Shown here: piece by piece, positions 43,061-57,348 of the stretch
How positions within the stretch are numbered: the first letter of the stretch is position 1
Layout: each line of letters begins with the position of its first letter
DNA from: Daphnia carinata
Lineage: Eukaryota; Arthropoda; Branchiopoda; Diplostraca; Daphniidae
Reading direction: 5' to 3'
DNA: 64,000 bases
Assembly: GCF_022539665.2 (NCBI RefSeq)
Contig: NC_081336.1
Span: 2,604,001-2,668,000, forward strand
Translations under genes and position numbers: made by a program
Notes under the pieces: model-generated
What the model saw: the letters and a program-made list of their open reading frames with translations, nothing else
What the model was told of the DNA's origin: nothing
The model's database searches: none

Positions 43061-46000
43061 ATCAACGAATTTTTAATGCGACGCGCAATACACGATTGAA
43101 GTAAGTAACTTATGCCTTGCCCTCTTAAGTGTCGTTTCCTCAACGAGACACGTCTGCATTCTGAAGAACGCGAAAGGCTGCTTAAATATTCGTTATTTTA
43201 ATTTTAAGGATTGCTTTATGTAACGAAAAAACTCTTAGGAATCGACGGGAAGAACACTTGTTACACTTATAAAACCTAGTGTTCGTCTCCTCGTGTGACG
43301 ATTGAACCGATTTGGCAAAACTTTTCAGCATTCACTGCTTTACCCTCATGAATGATTTGTTATAGTACATTTATAGAATTGTACTTAAAATATGTTTTAT
43401 AGAAAATGTTATGAAACCCGGGCGTCAGAACTTCCTAAATAAACAAAATAGACTCAGTTTTAAAACAAGATTTGCTTTCACTTGATTCGTTCCTGATGTT
43501 GTATTTGATTAATATTAATAGGGTTTCAACCACTCTGAACACGCCGACTTCCTCTCGATTCTTCACAAGGAAGTATCAGAAACGGTCCTCAATAGCCGTG
43601 AGTAGATCCCACCGAAGTAGCTACACTCACGGCCTGCTTCACGCTCAGAAGCCAGCGCCGTCACTCGTCATCGTGGGTATATAGGGGACTTGTTTCTGGT
43701 GGGAAACTAGTCAAGATAAACTACAGAAATGATCCTGTGAAGTATGATCTTGATTTCTCATCCGTTTCAAACCCGTATTTATTCTTTTTAAAATTCAAAT
43801 TAACGATGGCGTTTTCACCAGTGGAAAAACAATGATACCACTCTTTACATTGTTTTATTTACAGTTTTCATGAAACATTTTGTAAGTTTTTCAAATGGCA
43901 AGTATTGTTCATTAAACGGAAGTAGGAATGTTAAACAGAATAACGTTTATTTGATAGTTTTGTCTTATAAGTAATCACAATCTGTACGCATGTATCAACT
44001 CAGGTGAATTAGGGCTGTCCTTGAAATTGGCAACAGTGGTTATGTACACCGTTAGGTGGCGTACACTGACTACAACAATGTAGAGCGAGTCGAGCATTCA
44101 ACTTTAAAAAATGCCGACTGATCAACAGTGTAACGTTAGTTAAACTTTACTTTAAACGAATTAAATTGAATGTCACTTTGAGTGTGTATCGAAAAAGTCA
44201 CATCTACTGAATCAACGACATGTGAACCTCTACTTGTAGGTAAGTCCAAATTCAGTTTCCCTGACACTTCTTGTTAATGTGATTTGGTTGTCAATTTTCC
44301 TTTTGTCGACAAACAAGTTTGCGTTTAATTTAAATGTGAAATCAACCTCAAAAGTTTCACGGGGAAATTTTGAGATTTCATGTTATCTCATAATATTTGT
44401 ATTTGAATAATATCAGGTTTCTTTGTCATGGTTTAGTTGTGCCTTATTCGAAAACTTGTTTACTCGTCATCAGTCCAGATGACCATTCATAAACAAGATC
44501 CATTGCCAAACACTATTCAATACCAAGAGATAAAAGGCGATAACGAAGGGAACATGTCAAAGATTTTGCGCCGTGATTCAGTTATCTATTTTTACTTTTT
44601 AAATTGAACAGAATGACTCTTCAAAACGATAGCTTTTAAAGCACCACAAAGCTGTTGTACTGTCCGTTAGAAAGCAACTTCAACCTCGATTTCCATTCAA
44701 ATAAAATGCGTAATGATAGGATGTCAGGCATTTCACAAACATTCTCTTACAAGGACACCGTTTCTACTGCGTACTGTAAAAGCAATCAATAGATTGCAGT
44801 TAACCTTTCAATTTTCAACAAAACCCATATGTATGTTAAACGGCCCGTATCTATACAATCTGCGTTTGCGAATGTAGGACTCATTATGCAGCGTTCCTAA
44901 ACTAAATGTTTTTTGTTGTTTTTTTTTTTAGAAAGTGGCATTTATGCCCAAGTGATTCGCTTTGTATGTGTATTTTTTTTTTGCTCTTTTAAGGTGAAAC
45001 GTGACACCTCATTCGGCGGGAGAATACGAGAGCGTTTAATACCCTATTACAATTCATACGCACATAACGAGAAAAGAAGCCGAAAACACAGCCAAATGAT
45101 TTACCGCATTTAAATTGCGTGCAAAAATCCATTTGGCTGTTTGCCGAAGCGTGATTGCTCCGACAATATGAATCCACCTGAACGCACATGTGCATATTTA
45201 GCACAGTGTTCCAGGGAAAAAGGATGAGTAAGAAGAGAGAAAGTGCGTTTTGTTGATTGAGAAAAACAGAAAAATTCTAAGGAAGTCTGGAAGGGAAAAC
45301 CTGTCAGGATTGTATGGCAATGTCTCAATAAGGCAAATCAACCCTATTTGGGGAAGGTGGATATAGTTTTGGGCTTTTCCGGTTAAACACATTTTTTGAT
45401 CGTTGGCTATCCCGTTCCGTAGAAAAAAACTCGTTCTGCGTATGCAAATTCGATTGAAATTGGCTCCGTGATGAGTCGTCTGGTCTTGTCTGCTGACAAA
45501 CGTAAAATATGATCCGCGGATTAAATGGCGAAAGGACGGAATAAAAGCCTCCATTTATAGACACTACCGCTGGTACACGTAAACTTTAAAAAGAAAAACA
45601 CATGAAATGTAAGGATTGAGTTGATATCATCAAAGCGAGAGAATAATGCGAGTCTCGTATATTTTCTTTAAATAGCCTCTCAAAAAAAATGATGATGATC
45701 AAGGTTGCAATGTCTTATATCGTCGTTCTTTAGCCATACATCTACGTAAGACTAAGATCCTTTGTCGGCCATCGTGAAACCCTCGAGCCATGTGTGCGTA
45801 CGCGGACCTCTTTTTGCATACACATTTATACACGTCCTAGCGATATTGAAAGAGTTTCGAAGAAGAAGAAAAGCAATTTTTTTTTTTTTGGCTAACCATA
45901 AATTCTTCCTCTATTTTTTTTTAAATTAAATGACTCTAACCAAAAATTCCCACGGCTAGTAGCGATGTATAGTAGTTGTTAAATAATAAGAACAGCTTAC

Positions 46001-47340
46001 CACTCGCTTGAAAACTAGCAAACAAAATAGCCCGAAGCCAATTGATTCAGTCCAAAATGTATCCAGCGGAGGGAATTGCGGATATTATAAGGCCAGTAGA
46101 TTTCGTGTTGTCGCCGACCTTATTACGTACTTGTTTTTTTCTTTTTATTACTATATTATAAAGCCACACACATTTTTTTTTTTTTGCCCTTGAAATAATT
46201 ACGAGCTGGGATTTAGCGCGGAACTACTTGGACCGGCTCTAATTCCAACTTTTTTTCTCGTTAATGAACTTGCTGTAATATGAAAAACTCAAAGGGGGGT
46301 CTCGTACAACAACTGACGATTCCGAACGGAATAACCAAAACGAACTGCGTTAAATGTAAGGAAGGCTTTTTTCTTCTTTTCAAACTTTTTTTTTTGCCTT
46401 AAATAAGGTCACGAACGTTCGTTTATTTTTAAAAAAAAATAATTTTTCCCGTTAAAATTCTTAATTAAAGGGAAAAAAATTAAGAAATAAATAGATCGTA
46501 ACCAAATAGATTGTATTTTTTTAAATTTTTTTTTTGTGTGTTGTTGTTGTTTCGAGGTGGGGAACATTATACCCCGAGTATGTGATCAAAATAAATGCCA
46601 GATGGGTCATACGTGCGCGTATACACACGGAGGGGGGAAACGAAAATCATCTAATCCTAGACATTTAGTTATTAAGCGTACACAAATATTAATAATTTTG
46701 TTTTTCGTACAATGAAGGTTAATAATTTTATTAAAGTACGATGGTTTGTTTTTTTTTGTTTAGTTTTTTTTTTTTTTTCACCTATTATTATAATCGCTAA
46801 GAATTGGGGGAAAGTCGCAAAAAGAGGAAGACTCGACAAAAGCTCTTCCGCCGGATGCGCGTACCGCGAGATTATAAAACCGTGACTATTTACGAGACAG
46901 AGAAAGAGAGAAAAGGAGGGGAATAATATTTACAAGTCTTGATTTCGTTGATTGCTGTGATTAGGATATGTTAAAGTCAAAACACACAACACAGTATTTC
47001 GACTATATTATTTTTGCATAGGGCCCTACTAAGGGGGGGGGTGAAAAGACAGCCCTAATCAAAATGTTGTTGGTCAATTTTTTTTTTAACGATTATTTTG
47101 GCAACTTGATCGACATCGTTTACGGGCCCTTATTTATTTCCCAATTAAAAAATTACCGCAACTGTTTGTGTGTTTGATCCTAGCGTTTTTCTCATTTTAG
47201 TACTCAAAGAAAGACTCGACAAAGAAAATGTTTGTTATTTCGGAAGGAGGAAGTCAAACGGACCCACGGGGGGGGGGGGGGAACAAATTCTTTTGTACAA
47301 AAAAAAAAAAATGTTTTTTCTTGTTTTTTTTTTGTTTTTT
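43061..47340. other. intergenic, no gene seen
   Basis: 4.3 kb of AT-rich DNA with many T and A homopolymers. The open frames are short, lack splice support and do not look like protein. It probably includes the TRMT11 3'UTR at its start and the 3'UTR of the next minus-strand gene at its end. Confidence 0.55.
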
Positions 47341-50108
47341 TTAGTAACGTCCGTGGTTGGTATTGTTGCTGTGATGATGGTAGCGCTGTTGGTGCGGTTG
47401 ACCGTCGCCACCGCTATAAGAATCGCTCTCATCAGCATAGGGATACTGTTCCTCTTCGGGTATGGGAGTTTTGACGGTCGTTTCGTGAACACGGCCGTGA
47501 GATTCGGGCAGGTAAATTGTCTTGCGCCTAGAAATTAAATAAATTAAGCACATTAGGCGATCTTCTTTTTCTTTCTTTTTTTTTGGGTGGGGGGGGGGAC
47601 ATGGTTTTTCTACCAGTGGTGCGTCCAATAGAGTTCGCTGTTGGGCGGTAGGGGAGCGTCAGGTGATCCTTCGCGGCACATCCAAGCGCAAAAGACAAGG
47701 CCGATGATGAGACTGACGAAGCCAAACACCAACATAAACACTCCCAAATACCTGTAATGTAGAAAATAAAAGCGATGAAGCCAAAAAAAAAAAAAAATTT
47801 CGATAATGACTCCACACCAATAATCGTTCAGGGCAGAGTCAAGGCGCAGTTTTTTAATGTTTACAGGTCAAAGAAATTCTGAGCTTTTTTTTTTTTTAAT
47901 GGTTCCCTTCACACACAAAACTCGTAAAAAAAACTGCTTGATTACTCATCGGGTATTTTACAATCTCTGTCTTATTTTTTCTTTGTTTAAAACACACCTT
48001 TCCAACGTGATTGGAAAGAACCACGAAATGGCCATTAAAAGTAAATGTTTTGTCTTTAAAGTTCCCCAATTTTTTGGGGCTGCGACATGTTGACGAAGGT
48101 CGCGTAAAAAACAAAAAAATGATTGCGATAAATACCAAACGAAGGGCGGATCGTTCAGCTGTAGAACGATAACGAAGCCGAGACAGATGAGCAAAAGGCC
48201 GAGGTTGAACAGTAACATAAGGCAGCAACAACTGCGAGTATTGGGGCACATTGGGTGTGGCGCCCTAGACGACTCGATCACGATGCCACCCCTTTTGGAC
48301 GTCTTGGAACGTAGAGTAGCATCCTCTGTGTAGGGCGGTACTGTCCTGTACGTCCTATACGATCCCTGACTATTTTTTTTTTTTTTTAAGGTCATTTTAA
48401 ATACGTGACATGAATGTTGGGGTAAAAATCAGGATGGCGATGTGTGTTCCTACCTGAGTTCCGACGTAGGCATTCGGGTGAGGAATTCCGGTTGCGGGAT
48501 GTAGATCTCGGGCACCTCGTGATCGACCGACGTCGACCTATTATTCTCTTCGTGCTGGCCGTAACGATAGCGCTCTTCCCGACGCTCTTCGTCCATCGAC
48601 AGGGAACCACTTCCCAAACTGGGCGATCTGCCAAAAGAAAAAGAAGATCGTTGATGTTTTTTAATAACACGTTTTTCTTTCTCTTCTTGTTTTTCTTTGT
48701 TGATACAAGAGTTCAATAGCCCTTCATGGAACAAAGAAAAAAAAAGTGTTATCTTTTTTTTTTTTCATAGGGGAATAAAAGATGGACTACCCTGAGGCAT
48801 AGACCACTGGACACTAAGAGTCGGCGACCGCAAGTTTCCCACTGTCCGCTAGACCCGTCTGTTCCAGTACGTGTTTTTTTTTAACTATTAAAATTTCTTT
48901 TTTTTTTTTTCTTGACAAGTGGCGTGCGAAACAGTTGACCACACACACAACTCCCTAGATTCCCATCTATTAATTGAAGAATACGTTGAACCAGTCGTAA
49001 ATTTCTGTGCTTCCCCAAACATGTGAGTTTCCTGTATCCGATGGACAAACAACAAATTTCCCCTCTCAGTCCCATCCGCCTTTTTTTTTTGGGGGGGGGG
49101 GGGGTGTTAGTTCTGGTCTAACAAAAAAAAAAACAGAAACACGAAACAAGCTCATCTCCGGGTTCAACGCTTTGTGTTCCAGCGGCTGTTGTGTGTGTGG
49201 TAATGAGAATCTAGTAGCCCCCCAAAAAAGAGCGTCAAAAAACAATTCTCTTGTCCTCTCATATTCATTTGTCTTTTTCTTTTCAGTTATGCACGTATAA
49301 AAGAGAAAGGTAAATTATGCCGGGGGGGCCGGCATTACGCAAAAAAAAAAAAAAAAAAAAATTGATGTCGCCGCAGTTTCACAAACGACATTTCTAAACC
49401 TCTGTTTTGTCGTTACCCTGAAGAGGTAAGAATTTGTATTATGTGTGACCCCGGCCCTTCCCTCCTGTGTGTACATAACTCGTCCCCGTGTGTGTTTGAC
49501 ATCATAACGGTTTCTTTTTGCCCAGTTCTGAACTATTTTTTCCCAGTGCATTTGGATTTGAATAAGAAGAAGACCTGCATCATTTAGCCGACCTTAATTT
49601 CGGTTTGTTTGATTTGTTTTTTGTTTTTTTTTGGTTTTGTAAATTTGACCTTAATTGAAGGAAGAAAAGCCAGCTTTCATGTAGGGGGATGGAAGTAATG
49701 AATGTTGTAGTACCTCTGATAAGTTTGGATGGCGTCGTTGGCCACCAAGAAGTCTGGATTGCTTCGTTCGCCGCCGCTGCGATCGGAGAGTTCGCGGGAC
49801 GAGATCTGGTGGTGCCGGTGGAGATGCGGCTGATGGATGAAAGACTCCTCGTCGGTGCTGGAGAATCCCGGATTGGTCTGCGCTATCATCATGCGAGTCG
49901 TCCCGTCGAATCCGAGATGACTTTCAGCGCTGCTGTCGCTTGTGGTGGCCGTGTCTTTGACACCGGGCCGGACAACCCTTCCGGCTCGACCGCTCTTGCT
50001 CCGCTCCGGCCTCTGGGGATAGAGGGTCGACTCGTCCGCCGAACCTCCTCCTCCGCCAGAGCCTCGCTGAATGGTGTAATCTCGATACGCTGACTCGTAA
50101 CGGTTCAT
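47341..50108 (-). CDS. two-transmembrane protein of unknown function
   Basis: Five exons: 50,108-49,714; 48,627-48,454; 48,354-48,136; 47,751-47,614; 47,527-47,341, giving 370 residues. The N-terminal half (1-230) is polar and disordered-looking, with a Gly run near residues 16-22, Ser/Asp/Glu-rich segments, and a Tyr/Ile/Pro motif (PEIYIPQPEFLTRMP). Then a Cys cluster (CPNTRSCCC) leads into TM1 (LMLLFNLGLLLICLGFVIVL). A short loop (QLNDPPFVW) and TM2 (YLGVFMLVFGFVSLIIGLVF) follow, then a cytoplasmic tail ending in a His/Asn/Gln-rich stretch. All five exons join in phase 2, which supports the model. The exon 3 acceptor is chosen from frame (tatag|GACGTAC). I do not recognise the family. It may be a membrane adaptor; that is only a guess from the layout. 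Confidence 0.75.
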
Positions 50109-53100
50109 TTCTTAATCTTTTGCTGTCTGCCCTGTAGCGAAACAAATTCTAATGAATAGCTGTACATTTCTTTCTTTTTTTTTTTTTTTTAATTCAAGAA
50201 ATTAACTTGAATGAAATCATTCTGCCGGAAGGTTAAAAAAAAAAAAAAAAAAAAAAAAAGGAACACGTTCGCTTAATCATGCGCACTTGTGTGTTGTTTA
50301 ACCTGACCACTTTCTCTTTGACAGAAATGCACAAGCACAAACAGAAGAACGAAGGGATTTTTTTTTTGTTTTGGTGGCCTCAATTCCTTTGGAAGGTCCT
50401 CTCGGTTTGTTATAGCGAATAAATAACGAATTCAAACAAGAAAACGCGCGTCAGAGCGGGAAATCGCCAGAAGAGAAACTATCAAATGCCGTGGAAGAAG
50501 GAGAAAGGAAACAAAAAGGGAATAGTGAAAGTGGCATTTTACTACAAACCCAAAAGGAGAAGAAGAAGAAGAAGAAGAAAAAAAAAACTGGAAAAAAGGT
50601 CTGCCCCTTTTTTTTTTTTCTTAGGTAACTCGAAATGGAACTTCAAACCAACACGATCGAGAGAAAATGGGAGGAATGTCTTTGGTTTCGATGTTTAATC
50701 TCCGAATAAGACGCAAGTCAATAATCCTCCTCTTGCCATAGACGCGCTTTAGTGCACACAACAAGTCGGATAGAAATCGAGTGAAAGTTAAGGTCTTTTC
50801 TCAAACTGTGCAGCTTCCCCCACTAGCCTTTTAGGGCTTTTCCTTTTTATGGAAATGAATAAAAAAAAAACATAGTTTAAAATGGGAAACAAAAAGGAAG
50901 AAGAAAAAGAACCTTCATCTTCAAAGCCATGTATCGTGTAAGATTTCCTAACCAAGGACAAATGACTGAATTTTGTGTTGTTGGGGGGGAGGGTGGAGAG
51001 CGAATTCACCTGAAAAAGGGATTGGTCAATTGATTGATTTCAATGCTATTGCATCAGACGATCCCCATTGCTCAAAGTAACCGGGGGAAGAAACAAGATA
51101 AATTTGAATACGCATTAGCTTGCGAAAGATTGCGGCTTTTCTTAACATTTGTGACTATTCCCCCCGTCTAGACTTGATGAATAGCATTAAAAAAATGAGC
51201 TAACACGTAACATATTTTTATACTAAAAAAATACAAATCCTTCGCCCTTTTTCTTTCGTTTCTTACCTTTAAAAGAGCGTGACGGGAGTGTTCAAGGTTT
51301 TATATTTTTCTAGCCTCTTTCCGTTTCTTTTCTTTTTTCCGTTCAGGAAAAACAAAGAAATGACAAAGGTGGCGCCGCTGAGTCACTTTAGATGAAAAAC
51401 AACACGAAAAACCCACACACGCAATAACACACAATAGCACTGGACGATGGACCGAACAAAGAATGAAATCAGCTCCCAAGTTAAAGAAGGGAACGACGAA
51501 AAATATTCGGATGACAAGCCTCTTTTTTCTTTTTCTCACTAGAATTTTAAAAAACAAACTGTCGAAAATGCTAAAATTGTTTGTTAGTCCAAGCCAGTCG
51601 GCTGTCGGTTCGACACTGGTGAAATTTGACTGGTGACTGCCTTGAGTCTTATTCCACAGCCTTGGCTTGTTTCTTCTTCTCCAGAGTCTATCACCTGTTG
51701 GCTCTCTCTCTCTCTAGTCAAGCGTGTTCATGCTGTATACACACAAGACGAAGCCTCCCCAACAAAAGGTGTGCATCCATTTCCTTTTAAAGGGGAGGAG
51801 GGCGGAGTCGAGGGACTGCCAAGGTATTGCCAGAGGGCTATCTGCCCGAAGAACTCCTTCTCTCTTTAACGTATTGCTTTTTTTCAACAGTAGATATACC
51901 TTTTTTTGGTGGGGAGTTGTGAATGTTGTTGTTATTATTCAAAGTGGTAAGTAATGCCTACGAACCCAGGTGGGTGAGCCTCGGGCTGCCTTACCCTCCA
52001 CAACTTTAACGTGAATGCCTTGTGTGCGTGTGTTACAAACAACTCCTTTCCATAGTAATAATTCTTGTTTGTGAAAAAAAAAAAAGAAACAAGCATCGGG
52101 AAATTGTGTGATGAATGTGATGTCCAACTGTTTTCAGTAATCTGATTTTTGTCATCTTTTTGCATTCAAAACGCGTAGTTTTGTATCTTGATGATGTATT
52201 CATGGACGTAACGACCGAGGGGATCGGCGATAGCAAATCAATGGGGAGGCCAATTCGTACGAGCTTACGAAATACATCAACTTCAGCAGATAAGATTAGC
52301 CTAGAGTTAAAAATAATAATAAATGGTCAAAAGAACTTTGATTTTTATCCAAGCAGAGTTGAGATACCACAGTCGATTTTCATTCCATCATCGTTAAAAT
52401 CGTGACTCAAGTGTCGAGATATTGGCAACGATTATTTCTGATTGTTCTAGTTGTACTAGACGACGAGAACCGTTTCAAACCTAGTCGTAGTTTGTAAAAA
52501 TCGTGATTACGTGCATGTTCACGATTCCTCGAACTGTGTAGCCATGAAATACCTGAAATTAGACAATGTCAGCTAACATTATATTCCTTAGCTTGTATGT
52601 AATCTTCTCTAGTCTTGGTGTAGGCTTACCAATGTGTCATATTGATGACACATTTTGCATAATTTGTGGGCTGGAACCGCCACAGTTGTTACTGTCGTAA
52701 ATCGCATATGATGTTAGTCGTATTGCAACCATACGGTAGTCATAACTATATGACTGAAAAACATTGACCTTTTCTCTAGGAAACGTGATCAACGAGTGCT
52801 AGTTATTTGTTGCAAGAGTGGGCACGTTTTTTTTTATCTCATTCCACTTTTAGTTTTGTTAATTGCCTCGGCTCGCTGTCGAGATAACAAACGACGGGGC
52901 GCGATTCTCAGACAGACACAGCTGCAAGCCACCTTTGTTGAAACAAAGCAGTGAGTGCAAAAAGGAAAACCCTGAAACTTTTAAACGTTCAAGATCAGCC
53001 AGACATGCCGGTGTTTCTGTTTTAAGAGAGAGAGTGCGTTTCCAAAAACTTACGTCAGAAGAACGCCCTCTTTGGCGTGTTGCTTTGGGTACTCAAGCAG

Positions 53101-53439
53101 CCGCCAACAAATAATACCTTGTCAAAACAAACACGTGTGTTGCTTAGTGTCAAGTCGAGTGTGTTCGCTTTCTGTGGCCTGACGTTGTATTTAATAACGT
53201 TAAGGAAACTAGCATTTGCACTTAATCCTCGCTCCCAGCTAGTACCATTAAATGTCGTGGCTGCAGGGTTATAAACTGGTTCTTCAATCATAAAACCAAG
53301 AAGGTCTTGGTTGAATTCCTTGTGTACGTGGCATGCTCTTGACGAGGCATCGACAAGAAATGCTTCGTCAGGTCTCTCTCCAGTGCACACGTAAACAATT
53401 GTTCATCAGAGACGAACAAAGTGAATTCGAGTAGTCGAC
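50109..53439. other. intergenic between divergently transcribed genes
   Basis: Contains the upstream region of the two-TM gene (to the left) and of CASD1 (to the right). A purine-rich AGAAG run near 50,560 and several A/T homopolymers are present. No supported gene. Confidence 0.5.
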
Positions 53440-56400
53440 ATGACGGAGACCGAAGCTCCAGACGCGAAACGTGGCAGATCTTATCCAGAAATCATCAAAC
53501 AGTTCAATTCCTTCAATGCGAAAATACTGGCTGTTGTTCTCGTGGGCTGTCTAATTGGCTACCACGGAATTCTGCGACTTATAGATGGTAATTGATTGAT
53601 TGTTTTTTTTCCAGCTGCCAACATGTTTCTTCACTTACCAAATCACTTTTTCTATCTGCTTGGCATGACGCTTTCAGGTTCAGATACATGCCAGGGGTTG
53701 TTGACAAAAGGAAGGTACCAGGGAGACAACCTCTGGCAACCGTATGGCTGCATGATTCACTCTCTATCTCGCATGTAACTTAAAAGTCTTTTTAAATCTC
53801 ATTTTTCAATCCAAAATTGAAACCTGTTTTCAAATTTTTTGCTGCAGAGATGCAAATACTTGTCTCAGGAAAACCCGTTTCCAGACCGGAGAGGACACCC
53901 ATTGGGCATTTATTGGTGATTCTAGAATTCGACAGCTGTATTTTGAGATCTTGAAGCTAGTGGACCCAGAGGCTGAGCCTTCTATTATTGTTAAGGACAT
54001 TTATGGGAATAACTTGGATCAACTACTGATTGATGTGCCATTCCGAGTCTCAGCCATTGCTACTGAACAAACGAACGCGTATTCCAGGCCTATAGAAAAA
54101 GCACACAGCAGTCTCACTTACAACAATACGGATCTTTCGTTTCGAATGACTTTCTACTGGCGACCCGTCTTCAATCAAAGCGCCGTCGACTTGATTCATC
54201 AATTAGGTCTCAGCAAATCAGTTCCCAACCTAGTCATTGCAGGCAGTGGCGCTTGGGATATCAAACTTTCCAACGGATCCGACGCTGTTCTCGACGTTTA
54301 TGCAAGCAATCTCGAGCAAGTTGCAAAAGTGAGAAAATTGGTTTCACTTCCCAAAACTATTTCTAACATATATTTTCTTTTTCCTCGATCTGTCCTTGAC
54401 TTAGGCAGCCAACAACTGGCCCAGCAGAATATCCAAATTGCTTTGGAAGCTACAGGACCCTGTCGACAGCAGCAAGTTGTCGGAACAGCGCCAAGTAATC
54501 ACCAATGACCTGATCGATGAATACAACGATATCGCTCTTCGGGTATATACATTTTAATATTCAATGCATCAGCAGAGCCCCTGATCAGAAAACAATTGGG
54601 CGTGTGTGTGTGGTCGTCGTAATGAATGATGAGCTTTCGATTTACCCTAAAAAAAAAAAGGTTTTACAACGTTCGCGGTTCCGAATATGGAAAAGTGCCC
54701 GACTGGTCACGGATGGCATGGTCACGGCTGATGACGGGCTGCATTTGAATGCCGTTCCCCTCAAACATCACGTCCAGGTTGTGAAAGAAAAAAACTATTT
54801 TAAATAATTTACTGATCGTGTGGAATTGGGAATTACTGTATCTAATCTTCTTTTATCCTTGCCAAGATGCTAATGAACATGTACTGCAACGAACGAATGG
54901 GTTTCGACGATGGCACGTGCTGCCGCTCGGCTGAATCTGCTACCACTCTTCAGGTCGTCACTTTCACCATCTTACTTGTGTGGTAATCGACCTATTGCGT
55001 GACTCTTTCAATTGCCAGCCAAACATTTCGTGTGAAAGATAAACAATGTTTCCTTTTTTTTCTTTCAAATTTCAATAACAGTTTGACTATCTCTTCAACA
55101 TGGATGGCCTATCGAAGTTTTGATTTGCGTCTGAAGCAGCGCAGACAATCGTACAGATCGATTGAAAACTTAATCGAAGCCGTCGAGACTCAGGAAATAG
55201 TTAAAGACGCCATGGCCAACGGCCATTCCGTTCAAGCGGATTCGCTCGGATTGGACGACAAAACTTCAACTCGCAAAGCGGCCGTCAAGGACGTCGAATC
55301 TAGTAGCCGCATAGCTGTCACCGCCTTGGGAAAACTTGGTCTTATCATGGCTTACTTCTACCTGTGCGATAGGTAGGTGGAATTTTTTTTTTTTTTTTTA
55401 AACGCTGCTTGATCGATCAAAAGTCCTTTTTTTTTATATAAAACAGTGCAAGGGTCAATTAATAAGCGATTACGGTTGAAACTTTCCCATGTGGCGTGAA
55501 TATGATTGATTCAATTTCTCCGTGTTTTTCTTTTTTTTTTGTGTCCATTGCAGAACCACTTTCTTCATGAAAGAGAACAAATATTATTCGCATTTGAATT
55601 TCTGGGTACCCGTCGGCTACGTCTTTGCTTTAGGCTTCTTCTTCAACGAGGAGAGTCGTTCCACTAAAGTCCTCCATCGAGATCAAACGGACGAATGGAA
55701 AGGTTAACAGACTGAGGCTAATAGATTCAATGTTTTTTTTTTTTTGTTTGAAAAACAGGAATTTAAAATGAAAAAAAAAAAAAAATCTCTTGACAGGTTG
55801 GATGCAGTTGGTGATATTGATCTACCACATGACGGGAGCCAGTCAGGTTATCCCCCTCTATATGCAAATGCGCATTTTGGTTTCCAGTTATCTCTTTCTC
55901 ACCGGTTATGGCCACTTGTCGTTCTTCTGGAACGGCGGCAGCGCCAGCTTCTCTCGTCTCTTTCAAGTAAATAAAAATCAATCAGAAGTTGATCAATCTT
56001 TTCCTCACATCTCACAATTTGCACGTCCTTGATATATTTTCTTTTTTTTTTTTTTTTTTTGAAGGTTCTATTCCGCATGAATTTGATGACGGTTGTGATA
56101 TGTCTGTGCATGAATCGGCCGTACCAGTCGTACTATTTCGTCCCCCTGGTCTCATTCTGGTACCTGGTTGTTTACATCGTTCTAGCCATTCCACCGAAAG
56201 TCAGTGCGGCCATTTGCGAGGCCAACCCCGTTGCGTACCTCTACATCATTATCAAATTGTGTTCTTTGTTGGCCGCCATCACCATTCTCTACATGTCGGA
56301 GGTTATTCATCATTTTCTTTTTTGCAAAAGTTTCTTTTGTTATTGTCTGAGGCGTTTCATTTTTTTTTTTTTTTCTATTTTGTTCCAGGTTTTCTTTCAA

Positions 56401-57348
56401 GCCATTTTTCTTGTGCGACCGTGGAAGGCGTTGTTTGTCACAAGCGATGACGAGATTCACGAATGGTGGTTCCGCTGGTCGCTGGATCGATACAGGTTTC
56501 TGGTTGCATATCGATTAGCTGTCGTCTATTTCTTGAACGATGTTCACATATTCCCGTCTCTTGCGTTTTAGTATTTGTTACGGCATGATCTTCGGACTGT
56601 TGTACCTCAACGCGCAAAAGTTTGGGCTCATCGACGACAGTGCACGTCATCACCTGTTGAGCCGGACAAAGATCCGCTTCTTTGTTGTTGTTGCCGCTTT
56701 GTTGGGATTGGGCGGCTACACGGCATTCACAATCACCTGTCACAGCAAACCAAAATGCAATGAAGTCCATTCCTACTTAGCCTTTTTACCAGTATGCAAA
56801 TTTTCAATTCATTCTTTTATGTGGCATTGATAATTAAAAATTAATTATTATTTTTTTTTTTTTTTTTTTTTACAGATCGTCAGCTTTATTATGCTACGCA
56901 ACGTTTTCGGACCTTTGCGTGTTCGCTATTCGTCGTTCTTTGCCTGGTTTGGAAAAATTTCGCTCGAATTATTTATCGGTACGTCCCTAATGTCCACATT
57001 CTTTTTTAAATCAAATATTTTCTTTTCGTGTGATGATGGATCGAGAATAACTGGCAATGATTCGCTTTATGGGAATGGTGTCGCTTGCTCTCCGCCCAAC
57101 CAACAGGTCAATATCACATCTGGCTGGCGGCCGACACGCACGGCGTCTTGGTTCTCATTCCCAACTACCCGGTTCTCAACGTGATTGTAACAACATACAT
57201 CTTGGTCTGCGTCGCGCACGAAGTGCACGTCATCACGGGCCAGCTCGTGCCGCTGGCCGTGCCGGCCGACTGGAAGAAAACGCTGCGCAATGTCATTCTA
57301 TTTTTCCTGGCTCTCGTTCCTATTGCCATCCACGACGGAATGTTCTGA
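53440..57348 (+). CDS. CASD1: CAS1 domain-containing sialic acid O-acetyltransferase
   Basis: Fourteen exons: 53,440-53,587; 53,678-53,774; 53,848-54,328; 54,405-54,542; 54,661-54,777; 54,867-54,982; 55,082-55,372; 55,554-55,702; 55,797-55,966; 56,065-56,301; 56,389-56,495; 56,572-56,791; 56,876-56,978; 57,107-57,348 (871 residues; human 797). CASD1 is a Golgi multi-pass enzyme that transfers acetyl groups to sialic acid. A signal anchor (about 27-47) leads to a lumenal SGNH-like esterase domain with [10 protein letters not shown] (Ser 107) and DDGLHL (Asp 313, His 316), the expected Ser-Asp-His triad, followed by [10 protein letters not shown] and GTCC. The C-terminal half is the multi-spanning Cas1p domain ([19 protein letters not shown], then [20 protein letters not shown]). 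All motifs are intact. The exon 5 and 10 donors (GTTGTG, GTTATT) are weak but required by frame. Confidence 0.94.

Noticed and set aside
45198-45564. Minus-strand open frames in the 43-47 kb spacer
   Set aside because: Short, overlapping frames with random composition and no splice or homology support.
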